DNA of 64,000 nucleotides. Source: Phycomyces blakesleeanus NRRL 1555(-) (Eukaryota > Mucoromycota > Mucoromycetes > Mucorales > Phycomycetaceae). A program made the position numbers and the translations under genes. The DNA lies in the NCBI RefSeq assembly GCF_001638985.1, contig NW_017265142.1, positions 310,001 to 374,000 on the forward strand, read 5' to 3'. This document shows, in pieces, positions 1 to 11,800 of the stretch (its first letter is position 1; the number at the start of each line of letters is the position of its first letter). A model generated the notes under the pieces. The model was not told the DNA's origin and made no database searches. It saw only the letters and a list, made by a program, of their open reading frames with translations.

Positions 1-591
1 CGATTAAGGGTTATCATATATTATAAGTAAATAAATGAATGAATAAAAACAAATAGTTGAATGTGTGCAATCTAAACTTCTAAAATAAATCTGACTTTTG
101 ATAAATGACTTTGATAAAGCATGAGATTGTGACAGAATTTCAATTAAATATCATATGGTTCATTTGAAAAAATAACCGGACTACTTTGGTTGAATTATAT
201 GATAGATTTATAGATCACAGATTTCAAATTATTCAACCAGATTTTGAATATTGGACAGTGTTTGAAGCTTTGTTTTTCTTAAAAATAGAAGAAGTCTGGA
301 TAGGTATGACAAATTAAATAATACGTATATGTATTTATACAATTATTATATCATTTAATTAAATTAGTTTTATTTATTTTTTTTACTTTCTGGAAACAGG
401 TCCCTTGGGAAAAAATCCGTATTAAAATATACACAAGATAGTCAAGTACATAATCAAAGATGTGTGGGATGAGATATTACAATGGTAAAATATAGATATC
501 ATATATACGTATACGTATAAGAAAGATACTACAGTTGAAATAAGTGCTTAATAAAACTTGGTATGCAAAAGGTACAGATTGTCTTGGCACA
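1..591. other. AT-rich intergenic DNA
   Basis: No open frame longer than about 60 codons and no RNA gene is recognisable here. The stretch lies downstream of the stop codon of the minus-strand GH125 gene and probably contains its 3' UTR. Confidence 0.6.
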
Positions 592-2824
592 TCATCCTTG
601 TCTGTTCATTATCTTCGCTGGGCCACCTCTGATGGTAATTAAAGGGAATGAAGAGGTAGGAAATGTTGAAAGCTGAGATTTCCTAAAAATAAGATGAGGT
701 CTTTCCTTTGCAATTTTTAAGATTGCTTGGCCAAATAAACCATTTGCCCAAGAAAACCAAGAACGAGTATAAGGCGTGTCATCTAGATATCAGTTAGAAT
801 ATATATATATATATAGCTCTGAGCTTACTGTCTCGATTCACATTAAATGACTCGTGTACAAGACCAGTTCCATCAGTAGAGTGTAGGATTATAGACAGAG
901 CTTCAGATATTTCGGTATCATTTGAAGACGATAGTATCCTAACGATTTGTGACATAGGCCATGCATAATTCAGATCAACCTACGTCGATTTTTTTTTCAA
1001 GAAGCAGTAAATACAAAATTTGAAAATAAAGGGGAATAATGCTCGAAATTTCAGTACACTTTTTGTTTGGTTGTCTGCTTGTTTTGTGTATAGACTTACA
1101 TGTGGACCACCTATGCCAGATCCTCGGGGTCCAGAGAAATAGTATGGATTGCTGTCAGATAGAACAAGCCTTCGAGTATTTTGATAGATTGGATTATCGT
1201 GTTCGACAAACCCTAATAAACTTAAAGATAGAAGAGAGGGTACATTTGCGTCATCCATAATCAATGAAGAACCATATCCGTCGACCTCATCTACAGAAAA
1301 AAAAGTATGGATATGTATGTGTGTATTTATGCATGCGCGTGTACAAGTCTAAACCAAAAGAATAATAAAATGATAATCATAAGCTCAAACAAACTTTACA
1401 TGCGAAAACTCTGCCGTATTCCGGATGATGAACAATGGCATGTTTGTAGATAGCCTTCTTAATCTGACGCGATAACTGATTTGCCTGCAAGGCCAATTTG
1501 TCATGCTGCTTTGTTTTGTGGAGCATGTTTGATAGATTCGCAAGCTCCACAGAAAGCATCGCATTCCCGGGAACGAAGAACGGGTATACAGTTGCATCAT
1601 CCGACGGTCTGAAAAGACTTTTGACCATCCCGGTGTACTTTACCGGCATTCCACGCCCATTGATAAACTGGGTCTCTGTTGGTCTATTGGTCTGCTGTTG
1701 GAAAGTGTAATGGGGTGTTTGCAATCGGTTGGATATGTAGGTTGGCGTTTGCTCGTCGACGAGTGTTTGAATAATCAGTTCAACTGCATTAATCCAAGAA
1801 GTGGAGTTTGTAAATGAAGCATCCTGCGTTGTGTTCCAATAACGGTACGAAAGTCCAAGAAAAGATCCAAGTGAATCAATCTCCCATTTGCGTTCAAACA
1901 CTAAAAAAGCAGATCTTTATGAGTTCTTGTTTGAGCGATGATTATTAGTTGACCAATGCTGTTTATTTGTATCTTCTTTCTACTTTCCTCCCAAACATAG
2001 ATCAGGTATTTTATTTGTTTATTTGCTTATTTATTTAGCTATTTAGCTATTTAGCTATTTAGCTATTTTGTACCAGCTAAATTCTCGTATTACCTCCTTG
2101 TTTTCTTTCAACATCTCGTTTCATCATCTGCGGTCGGCTTAGAAGATCAAGGTTGGAGGGTTGGTCAAAGGCATTTGCGTAGGGGTCCAGCTGTATAAAA
2201 TGTGCCTGCATATAGATTGCCCCCAAGAATAATTTCTGAAGACCAACATCTTTTTTTACATAGTCAAGGTAAGGTAAGAGCTGGTTTGCAGAGTCTCGAA
2301 GCCACATGGCATTGATGTCCCCAGTTATGATAAATGAAAGTGGCAGACAGTTTGTTTGGTTCATACATGCTGTCTGCCAGATTGTTGTGTCGAGCGTGTT
2401 AGGAAAGGCGTTAACAAATAGACGGGCAAGGTCGAGATCTGTGATCTGTGTATCATAGTGAACGTTTCGACAGGTTTTGAGTAACAAATTCCAAATAAGA
2501 AGAATACTTTTACATCAATTCGATGCAATTCAATTGAACTTGATATAAATCAAAGCAATATAATATAATAGAATAAAATGAAATAAACTAGAGGCATAGA
2601 CCCTTCTTTCTTTACATTACTTTGGAGGCAACAGATTCAATAACTGTATTAATGATATCACTAGTGAATCGACGACAGGCTTCTATTGGTCGTTGAAATG
2701 CCAGACCAAGTGGACCTCCGCTTGCTGGACCATGAAACAGTTTGGAATATCTATAATTTGAACTAATATTTCTAGCGATCTGTTGATTATATACAATACA
2801 ACTTACTCTCGATAGTCTGGACAT
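592..2824 (-). CDS. GH125 exo-alpha-1,6-mannosidase (MUG157-like), multi-exon
   Basis: This is a glycoside hydrolase family 125 protein, a family of metal-independent exo-alpha-1,6-mannosidases that includes fission yeast Mug157. I read the gene from exon fragments on the minus strand. The N-terminal exon (2612-2824) carries the RPxxxCRxFTS segment. The second (about 2093-2487) carries FPNTLDTTIW, then TGDINAMWLRDSANQLLPYL, a hallmark of the family. The next (about 1388-1900) begins FERKWEIDSL. The following exon reads IMDDANVPSLLSL and GIGGPH, and the last two read NYAWPMSQIVR, GLVHESFNVN and WFSWANGLFGQAILKI before a TGA at 592-594. Splice phases join cleanly at three junctions, for example GGPH/VDLNYAW. 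The first ATG at 2824 gives a short N-terminus; a very small intron just after it cannot be excluded. I see no clear signal peptide. Confidence 0.88.
2033..2064. repeat. 8-bp tandem repeat (ATTTAGCT)x4
   Basis: Four exact copies of ATTTAGCT lie inside an intron of the GH125 gene, preceded by degenerate related units. Confidence 0.9.
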
Positions 2825-4402
2825 ACTTCTGACATTGCTGATGATGTGAATTCGATGTTGTGTTCGTATAAGTGTATATATGTCTTAGCTATTACAATTT
2901 TTTCTTTTTTTTTTCTTTCTCTTTAGAAAGATTTGCTACAAATTTTAATAGAAAGAAAAACACGCCCACAGAGAAGGAGATTAGCGAGAAGCAAGTACAG
3001 AAGAAGAAGAGGGAGAAAATCACTGTGAATTATATCTATATTTCTGCTGTGATTCTGTTTCTTTATATGAACAGAACAGGGATTGTGAGGTCATTCTTTC
3101 TGCTGTTTAGCAACCTGCGGGATAATTTTTTCTTCTTTTTTTGATATTCCGTTTGGAGGATTGTGTCTTGTCACCCAAAATTTTCTACCTAGACAATTCT
3201 CTTTATCAACATGTATACTTTTCTTTTTTTAAAAAAAGTATATGGTAGACGTGGAAAAGAAGCCCAAAATTCTGCAACATCGTACAGATAGCCTCCTAGC
3301 CCCGTGAAATACATACTGTACATACATATACACACAATACGCTGTATACAAAAGAAAGTTTAAAGAGGGGAGGCACATGGGTTGGAAGCGAATAATGGAC
3401 GATTCAAGAATCCACATTTATTCATTTGCTTCTTTTTTTGGAGCACACAAGAAGCAAGTGTAGAATTAAGACTGTCAAGGTCTAAAGAGTAAAAACCAAA
3501 TACTAATAATACTAATAATACTAATACCAATATTGATATTGATGGTTGTTATGTCTAGTGTGCAGCATTATGAGCTCACAGAATAATGAAAGGTGAGAAA
3601 GAGGAGAGAGAAAGAGAGAATAGTATTATATGTAGCCCTGTCACAAACATGGTCAACGGTCTCTATTTAAAAGTCGTCTTATGCTTCTTTTAGTCATTTT
3701 ACCCTAGGTGTTTGATACTATTTGATATTATTTACTTTGATTTTGTACACAGATTATTATCAAACAATTTACGTGCCTATCATTTCTATCAAACTAGACT
3801 TTGAGTAAACACGTACACAAAGGACAGTTGTCATGGCAATAAGCCTTACAACCTATTGTGCATATTAGACATGTCGACTGGGTAAGTGGTTGTCAATTCA
3901 GTAGGAGAAAAAGAAGAAGAAAAGTCAGGCAGGCAGGCAGGCAGGCAGAAAGACAAACAAACAGACAGACATACGGACAAACAGTAAGTCTCTCTCCTTT
4001 GTGACAAGAAACATGATGCTCTCTTTTAAAGCCATGACCTCTTGCAATATTTTGTGCACATTTTTCAGGTCCTTATTCTATTGGTCCCAATAATATCCTT
4101 TCTTGTCTTGTCATTGTGCATGGAGTTTCTACTCTCTCACACCCACATAAACATAAACATACACATACAAATCTGCGACACTTTGTATTGTTCATTTGCG
4201 AGTCACCCGTTAAAATATACACGTGCAAACGAGTGGTTGACTGAGTGATTGAGCGAGTGCTTAAGTGTGTGAGTGAGAATGTGTGTGTATAATATAGTGT
4301 GTGATGTGTCTGCGTTGTGTGGCGTATGATGTGTGGCGTGTGTATATGTTTTTATGGATGTTTTATATATATATATATGAAAAATGCACCGTGATCGACT
4401 AC
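2825..4402. other. Intergenic DNA, no gene seen
   Basis: This interval separates the GH125 start from the stop of the SGT2-like gene. It holds homopolymer runs, a T7A7 junction at 3224-3237, a (GGCA) microsatellite near 3926-3948 and GT-rich tracts near 4260-4360. Open frames here are low-complexity and have no recognisable product. The upstream part should contain the GH125 promoter. Confidence 0.6.
3926..3948. repeat. (AGGC)n microsatellite
   Basis: A run of about five AGGC units is followed directly by decaying CAAA/CAGA tetranucleotide units. Confidence 0.85.
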
Positions 4403-4464
4403 TTAGTTTCCACCATTGCCTCCAGCATTGCCTCCGCCATTTCCACCCATGAATTGACGAGCCC

Positions 4465-4511
<47 letters not shown>

Positions 4512-6167
4512 TAATCAGCCAAAGCATTCCTCTCTCTAAATCTCGGCCAAAAATTCTTACATGTTCATCATTTCTGGGTTGCGCATCATCTCTGCCAAAC
4601 CACCAGCACCGCCATTACCCATCATTTGCTGGGCCCTAATAAAAATAAAAAAAAATAATATATATAAAAAGACATGGTTAAACACAATTTTAGTTGTATC
4701 TGTAGTTGTTTGATTTCTACTTTCTACTTTCTTCATCCCAATTCCCTCCTCCTCTTCTCTCTTTTTTCTTTCTTTCTTCCACATCCATATTAATAAGATA
4801 TACCAAGTTTTCTTACATTCTAGCGATTTCTGGGTTGTTCATCATATCACCCAATGCACCAGACTGCATCATCTGTTGGGCCATACCCATCAAGGCAGGG
4901 TTGTTTAACATGGAGCTGAGATCGGGCATGCCCTCTGGTGCAGATGGAACGCTTCTTGAACCCTCGGTTCTATCAACAGCAGTCGAATCCAACTTGGATT
5001 TGGCAGTCTGGAGAGAAGATTTGAGGGTGGGGTTCTCGGGGTCAAGTGTCAAACCATTCTCATAGGCCTCGACAGCCTCGGCATATTTCTTTTGGCAGAA
5101 CAAGGCGTGACCCATACGGCTATAAGCCTTGCTGTACTTGGGATCAATTGTGATGGCCTGCTTGGCATCATCTACAGCCTTCTGGTGTTCACCCTGCTGA
5201 CTGTAAGCAGCAGCTCTACAATAGTAATAGTAATAGAATGAAGCAAATAGCCAGATGTGAGTCTACTAAGTTCCACGCTTTTATATATTTATTCCAATTC
5301 ATTTATATGTCCTTTTCTCTCTCCTTCTTTATTTTGTTACCTGTTTGCATAGTACACAGCCTGGTTACCGTTAATTTCAATAGCCTGGGTGTACAGGTTG
5401 ATGGCCTCAGGGTAGTTGCGTTCAGCGACCTTGCGGTTACCAGCTGCCTTGAAATCCTCTGCCTTTTTCTTATCCTCTTCAGAGAGCTCGACCTATATAC
5501 ACCCATTCACACGCACACGCCATTAATCATCTATATCTATGTTTTTGACTCGTCTTTTCTTTTTTGAAGTAGCGGATCAAATTTGTCATGATAATTACAG
5601 CTAAAAAAAAATCATATATATTAAAATTAATAAAAGAATAATTTTAATATTAATATCAATATCAATAATTCGATTCCAAAAAAGAAAACATCCCCCTTTT
5701 ATATCTCTTTTTCTTTTTTCCTTGTTTTTTTTTTTTTTTGGTAAAATGTCAAACAGATTTAGACTGTAGGAAAACTTACATTTGACTGGTTCTGGGGTAG
5801 GAGACTATAGTCACACAAGGGAATAAAAAGAAACGAAAAGAAAAAAAAATCATATTATTAGAATTTTTCCATAAAATAACAAAGAATAAGAAGAAATGGT
5901 CTAAATTTTGAGAATCTCTATACATGTGTATGCATGTACAGATATTTGTATATATATATATATATATATATATAAAGATTATTATTTTACCTGTGCCTTT
6001 GACTTGGTCTTTGTCTTGAGATAGACCTCAAAGATAGACAAAAGGTTGGCAGGCTTGGTGCTGTAAAGAGCCTGTTGTTGAGCATCTTCGGTGTCTACAC
6101 CAAAGGCCTCACCGATGCATTGCATGGCAACTAGATTTATTATAGGTTAGATTTAAACAGCATCAAA

Positions 6168-6205
<38 letters not shown>

Positions 6206-6376
6206 GAATTATAAATTCGCACGTACGCGTATTTGTAATACTATTATTATTACTATTATTATTATCTTACCTTCAATGCCCTCAACATCATCTGAACTGA
6301 TGGTGTTGTCATTGCAAGACTTTTGGAGGAACTCCAAAATAGAGAACACAAGAGCTTTCTTATTTTCAGTGGCCAT
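4403..6376 (-). CDS. SGT2: SGT2/SGTA-type TPR co-chaperone
   Basis: This is a small glutamine-rich TPR protein, a cytosolic co-chaperone that passes tail-anchored membrane proteins to the GET pathway and binds Hsp70/Hsp90. The ATG at 6374-6376 opens an N-terminal dimerisation domain (FSILEFLQKSC, then AMQCIGEAFGVD, both typical of SGT proteins). Three TPR motifs follow: EDKKKAEDFKAAGNRKVAER, then AAAYSQQGEHQKAVDDAKQA, then GHALFCQKKYAEAVEAYENG. The C-terminus is rich in Met, Asn, Gln and Gly (PALMGMAQQMMQSG, NPEMMNM) and ends in a short GGN tail before TAA at 4403-4405. There are about seven exons. Between the exon ending KAQ and the one starting VELSEED there is a likely 12-nt exon at 5780-5791. 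The last intron holds a long TAA microsatellite. Confidence 0.93.
4466..4508. repeat. (TAA)n microsatellite in the last intron of SGT2
   Basis: About 14 TAA units lie immediately next to the 3' splice site (minus-strand reading) of the final SGT2 exon, forming the polypyrimidine-poor end of that intron. Confidence 0.9.
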
Positions 6377-7266
6377 GGTTGAATAATGGAATCAATTAGA
6401 AAGAGAAGATTTAAAATTCTCAAGCCTTGGGAGTTATAAAAATAAAATAAAAAGGGTACGCACCCTTTTTTTTTTATATAGATATATTTCTTTCTTTCTT
6501 TTTTTCTGAGACAAATTAAAGTCTCAGATTTAATATCAGAAGGTGGTGATTAAACATATTAAATCGCAACTTATACCAACTTTAATTTAGGGGTGTTCAG
6601 AGGTCTTTCAGACTTTTAGATTTATACTTTTGAGTTTAAATTGAAAGAAATTATTGGCTTGAATTGATTTAAAAGCATAAAAGTATAAAAGCAAAAAATA
6701 AAAATCTTTGATCTAGGGCTTAAAAGACTTTTTTTTTAAAAAAAATACTCTGGTATTTGAGATTATATTTGCATTTCTAGGAATAATCAAGCGCAAATAA
6801 TAATCATAATTATAAAGATATCATTGTCGCACCTCATATTAATAAAATTTTGGTCAAAGTATTGCTATCGGATACGTAGGTATTTAAATATGTAATCGGC
6901 GTTTTAACATGAAAACCAGTCAAGAAAATATATTTTTTAAAAAAAAAAAGAGAGAGAGAGAGAGAGTCGGTGTTGCTTATTACAAAAATCTATTTTTCCC
7001 CTTTTTCATACTCACACACACACACACATAAATATATATTACTTTTTATTGCTGCGTGAATCACTTTGACCTGTCACAGAGATACACACTATTTGTACAC
7101 TGTATTAATTATACGCAACGAAGCCTACCAAAAAAAAAATATTAAAAAAAAAATATATATATTATAGACCTGACACGATCTATTTATCTTTTGTGGTCTA
7201 AATACACTTCCTCTCTTTCTCTTCATTTTCTCTATCAACCTCTTTGTCTCTTTTCCATTGTACATC
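6377..7266. promoter_or_regulatory. Divergent intergenic region between SGT2 and a zinc-ribbon gene
   Basis: About 890 bp separates two divergently oriented genes. It contains two long T/A homopolymer junctions (6729-6745 and 6933-6949), GA and CA microsatellites and a TC-rich tract at 7209-7255 just before the + strand ATG. Such pyrimidine tracts are common near fungal start sites. No gene is seen. Confidence 0.5.
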
Positions 7267-8314
7267 ATGACCACCAATAAACGATCTCGAAAATCTTGCC
7301 CTTTGTGCTTTTCCCCTGTTGAAGAATTTGGAATTCATCTAGATTCTTCAATTGTAATGTGCTCAGATACAAAGGTAAGAATATTATATATACGCACTTG
7401 TATAAATAGATTGTACAAGTAATCCTCAAGAGACTGAATAAAAAATCCAAGATCTAGAATAATAGATTATAAAAGAAAGAAACTACAACAAGAACAAAAA
7501 GAAAAAAGAAATGAGCTCTGACATACACACACATACACGAATTGTATACAACGTATTTTCTTTTTCTTATTATCGTTTTAGTGTGATTACCCGTTTAATG
7601 ATTCCCTGGAAGAATTCATAAAGACTACACGACGCCTTCCTGCCAAACGACACAGATCTCGTGCTGCAAAGCCACCTGGATTTATCAATGATAACAGTTG
7701 TAGGCAAGGTGCATTACTTTCGAATAAAGAGCATTTGGATAGCTCCTCACAGAAAGTGCGCTTAGATTCCAGTGTCAATGTAGCCATGGATAATAGTGAA
7801 GTCTTGAATTCCTGTAAGTCTTCTTTTTTTTAAAAACTTTATTATTATCATTATCATTGTGCGTGTATTTAACAGTATAGACACACAACTATTGATGCAT
7901 ATTAAGGAATCAAACCCACTCAATTTTTCAAACACTTTTTTGTTTATGTATGCTTGATTGACATTAGTTTCTGAGCCAAGCAGCTTGACTTCTACTTCTA
8001 CTACGCCGTTTATCGATGCTGAGATGCAGAATAACAATGATGCGGTTTTTGATATTATGAAGGGTATTGAAACAGACGGTTTGTCGGATACAGCATCTCG
8101 GTTTTCTTTGGCAGATATTGAACATTTACTGGGTGATGAGGAGCAACATTTAGGCGAGAAAGACTATGGATCCTCGTCTGTGGTGACACCCAAGGATGGA
8201 GAGGAACTAGGCTGGATGACTGGATTAAATGATGTATTTAACTTTGGACCTACAGACTCTAAATACGATCCATTGACTGGGAATCAGGAATTCGATATAT
8301 TACTTGGTTTGTAA
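7267..8314 (+). CDS. Small zinc-ribbon-like protein of unknown function
   Basis: I assemble three exons (7267-7374, 7582-7813, 7968-8314) whose phases join exactly, giving about 228 residues. The N-terminus has a Cys-rich motif: CPLC at residues 11-14, then CSDTKCDYPFN about 17 residues later across the first splice junction. This CxxC..CxxxxC-x-YP arrangement resembles the small Cys-rich segment at the N-terminus of USPL1-type proteins, but the match is short and I do not assign a function. A basic stretch (RRLPAKRHRSRAAK) follows and could be a nuclear localisation signal. The C-terminal half is acidic and Ser/Thr-rich, with FDIMKGIETDGLSD and FSLADIEHLLGDEE, and ends EFDILLGL. It could be a nuclear adaptor or transcription-related protein; that is inference. 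Confidence 0.7.
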
Positions 8315-8348
8315 AAAGGCAAAGGCAAAGGCAAAGGCAAAGGCAAAG
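8315..8348. repeat. (AAAGGC)n hexanucleotide repeat right after a stop codon
   Basis: About 5.5 copies begin with the first base after the TAA at 8312-8314. Confidence 0.9.
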
Positions 8349-9182
8349 ATATATCAACAAGCTCTTTCTCTCTTTCTACCTCTTACACGCATATACACAT
8401 ACACAAGCCATTTATATATTTATTTTTATATGGCAGAAAAAGAAAAAAAGTTCCCTTTTTTTCCCCTTTATTCTTCTTCTTGTACATAAGTAGGAAAATG
8501 CTTTGATGACTTTATTACTATTACTACTGTTATTGCTATTTTCTTATAATTTTACTTATATTTATTTATTCTTCTTACTCCTCTCCTTTCATCTGTGTGT
8601 TTCCTTGTACACTACATTCACATTAAATTTCATTTTCTTATACACCTCATTGTACATTCTTGATTTTGTCTATAACATCTTCTTTTTCTTTTTCCCTTTC
8701 ATTTCCTTACTTTTACCAAACAAATAAAACCAAATTAAACACATCTTTATCAATAATGTAAAATTCCGTATTCTTTTCTGTTATTATTATAATATTCAAT
8801 ATTTCATTTATTTACGAAATTCATAATTAGGGAAATTAAAACAATGATAATAATAGAATAGAATATAATAGAATAGAATAGAAAAGAAAAGCAAAAGGCA
8901 ATATATAAAGTAAAAAGTAAAATAGAGATAGAAAAATAATAGAAAGGAAAAGAAAAGGAAAGAAGACAAGGGAAGGAGAAGGAGAGTTCAAGTTTATTAA
9001 GTATCTTCCTTTCCATCTTCTGCCCGTGTTTTCTTTTGCTTTCTCTTATTAATTTCCTTTTCATTTTTCATTGATCAGTTTGGCAGTGAATCCACACGCT
9101 TTTTTCTGGGTTTGCGCATAATTTTTTTTTTAGGAGAAATATTTAAGAAAGAAAGAAAAAGGGTGAATAAAGGGTAGTATAT

Positions 9183-9260
9183 GTAATGTAACGTAACGTA
9201 ACATAACGTAGCGTATCGTAGTGTATCGTATCGTAGCGTAGCGTAATGTGCGTGCGTGTG

Positions 9261-9292
<32 letters not shown>

Positions 9293-9293
9293 T
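9183..9293. repeat. Compound array: CGTAA/CGTAG-like units then (GCGT)n
   Basis: Degenerate five-base units (GTAAC, GTAGC, GTATC) run from about 9183 to 9245 and change into a purer GCGT tetranucleotide array to about 9293. It lies in the 3' flank of the CP2-like gene. Confidence 0.85.
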
Positions 9294-9393
9294 TTGGGAA
9301 AAATTATAATTTAAGAAGAATAAAAATAAAAATAAAAATAGTGATAGTGATAGTGATAGTAAGAATAAGAATAATGGTAGCAATGCTAATGAT

Positions 9394-11739
9394 TTAAAAC
9401 TGAAGTAATAATCGAACGGTTCCATTTGGCTTAATTTCCCATTCTACCAACATTACAGCATGATCCGACAGGTACTGGACCAGCACAGAGTCTGTGACGG
9501 GCATATAGCTTTCTTCGTCTTGCTTGCGTCTCTCGGACCATCCAGACAAGGTGTTTGTGTCGAGCCGACGTGAGCGGGCGCAGAGAACTTCGGATACTTG
9601 GCTTGGGTGTAGTGACAGCTTATCTGACAGACAGCTGATCAAGGCGTTCAGGGTGAGGGAGGGCAAATAAAGGGCTTGTAAGCGAGGGGATTTTCCTTGA
9701 GAGGAGTTGGAGTTGGAGTTTGAGGAGGAGGACGAGGAAGAATTGGATGCAGAAGCCTGAAAGCATTGATGCTGTGTGGTTTTGATGTCGACATAAAAGT
9801 TGATTCCTTTTTTTTATATATATATATATAAAGAATAAAGGGTTAATAATGTATTGTATACATATATTTACAAGAAATACTATTTTTCTATTGTGAATTA
9901 TTATTTTTTAAAAAGATTTGGTATCAAGGAATCAAGAAAGCTTCATTTCTTATTCTCACCTCTTGTTTGACATGGGAGCATACTATTTGAAGAAAGGTTA
10001 TTGCTGTTCATGGCGGATAATAGATCGACGTCTGGGTGGGTTCTCATTGCACTCTCCAAGGAAATTCCCGTAAAGCCATCAGTATATGATGGGTATGTGG
10101 TGTCAAATGGAGCTGCAATGAGCAATGGGGGTGTGAACAGGCTGTCAGAGATATCAAAATGCCCTGGTTCATCTTTGAATGGTTCTGCGAGAGGAGAAGA
10201 CGGAATGGACTGGAATATACTGTGCGAAATTGCTCTTCGGTTATAGATATTCCACAGTGGGTTTGTCTTGTGGTTTCCTTCTGCTGTGTAGTCAAATTAA
10301 AATTTAAAGTGTTAATCATTATTATTATTCTAAATATCAAGGTTCTTCTTTACTTACAGAAAAGTTTTTCAAGATGCCTGTTGATCTGCTTGGCATCATC
10401 TTTAATTTTGCGTTCAGCACCCTATTTTGATAGAACACAATATTCCAAAAGTAATTAATATTTCGTATATTTGTCTAGGTTACATATTGATACTAAATAA
10501 TAAAGCTTTACCTTGTCTCTGAACAATTTAATCTTGCAGAAGCAGCTCTCGACATAGTCGTAAGTACCGTATTGGCTGTCAGAATCTTCGGCACATGGCT
10601 TTGAGTAATAGCCCAAGGTGGGACTGGGTGCTGAAAAGTTCATCTTTGTTTCCATGTGGGCCCTCATTGGAATTCCCTTGACTCCTTTGATGCGTGAAAA
10701 GTCGGTAGAAAGACAGTTGAGTCGGACATAGAGAGTTGCACCTTGACTTCCATCCCATTCAAATGAGACACGGTCAAAATCAGACACCTGTACTTTAACA
10801 ATTCCAACAGATCGATCGAGGTCTAAGTTCAATTACGTAAATGAATGAATAAAGAGATAAATAGATAAATAAATAAGGATTATGCAAGGAAACTCAACGT
10901 TAAATTTTGATTTTTTTGTTTTTTTAGATTGATCATTTTACCTATTTCGACAGCTCGGGCATGATGAGTGGCTCTCTGTTGGCTCATCCAAAATTTCCAA
11001 TAATTGGATGCTACTTTGCGGTGAGCTGGGTTGTGGAATGTCAGTGCAAATGTGCTGGTGAGCTTTCCGGCAGAGCTGTATGTATCGTTCAGTCGAATGG
11101 CATACAATTGACCACGGTTTAGATAGGTTAAAGATTCGTCACCTGTCTTTTGAGCAGCTGCTGTAGGTGCTAATATAATAATTATAATAATTATAAAGGT
11201 AGAGAGAGAGAGAGAGAGAACAGAATAATATGATAAGTATCAAAGGGACACATTACAGCCAAGTCCCTCGTTTATCTCTTCCTTTTTCTCCCCTTTTGCT
11301 GTCCTTGGTACATTATTATTATTATTATTATTATTATTTGGCTTCTAGTGACACAGATGCATAAACCTACACATTACATTACACCACACTACACTACACC
11401 ACACTACACTACACTACATTAAAAGGTACTATATGAAAAAGCACTAAACTAAAAAAAACACACCTTCAAGGACTATGTGAAACCGTAGTTCCCTAATTAA
11501 CAATAATAGAAATAGTACATAATGTTAGATATGTTTCCAAGCAGTTCTATAGTTAACCACACACTGCAGTTGAATCCCCATAATTATATGTGTGTATATA
11601 CTAATAGGCACACACACACATATATATATATATATTACTATATAGGCTTCTCCTTTTGTGCCTCCTGTTTGATGCCATCTTTTTTTAAGTCTTTTTTTTG
11701 CCACCCTCCCAGCTATTATTATTATTTTCTCTCTCTTTC

Positions 11740-11800
<61 letters not shown>

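Larger units (their letters stand above)
8315..9393. other. Convergent intergenic region, simple repeats
   Basis: This lies between the stop of the zinc-ribbon gene and the stop of the CP2-like gene, so it should hold both 3' UTRs. It contains pyrimidine- and purine-rich low-complexity DNA and two arrays listed separately. The open frames here encode only low-complexity Leu/Phe or Ser peptides. Confidence 0.6.

Noticed and set aside
2872..3144. 90-codon + strand frame (Phe-rich then Lys-rich)
   Set aside because: Low-complexity composition from T and A runs; no start context or family match.
9240..9293. Possible CRISPR-like or satellite array
   Set aside because: It is a simple GCGT microsatellite without spacers; no CRISPR array exists in the window.
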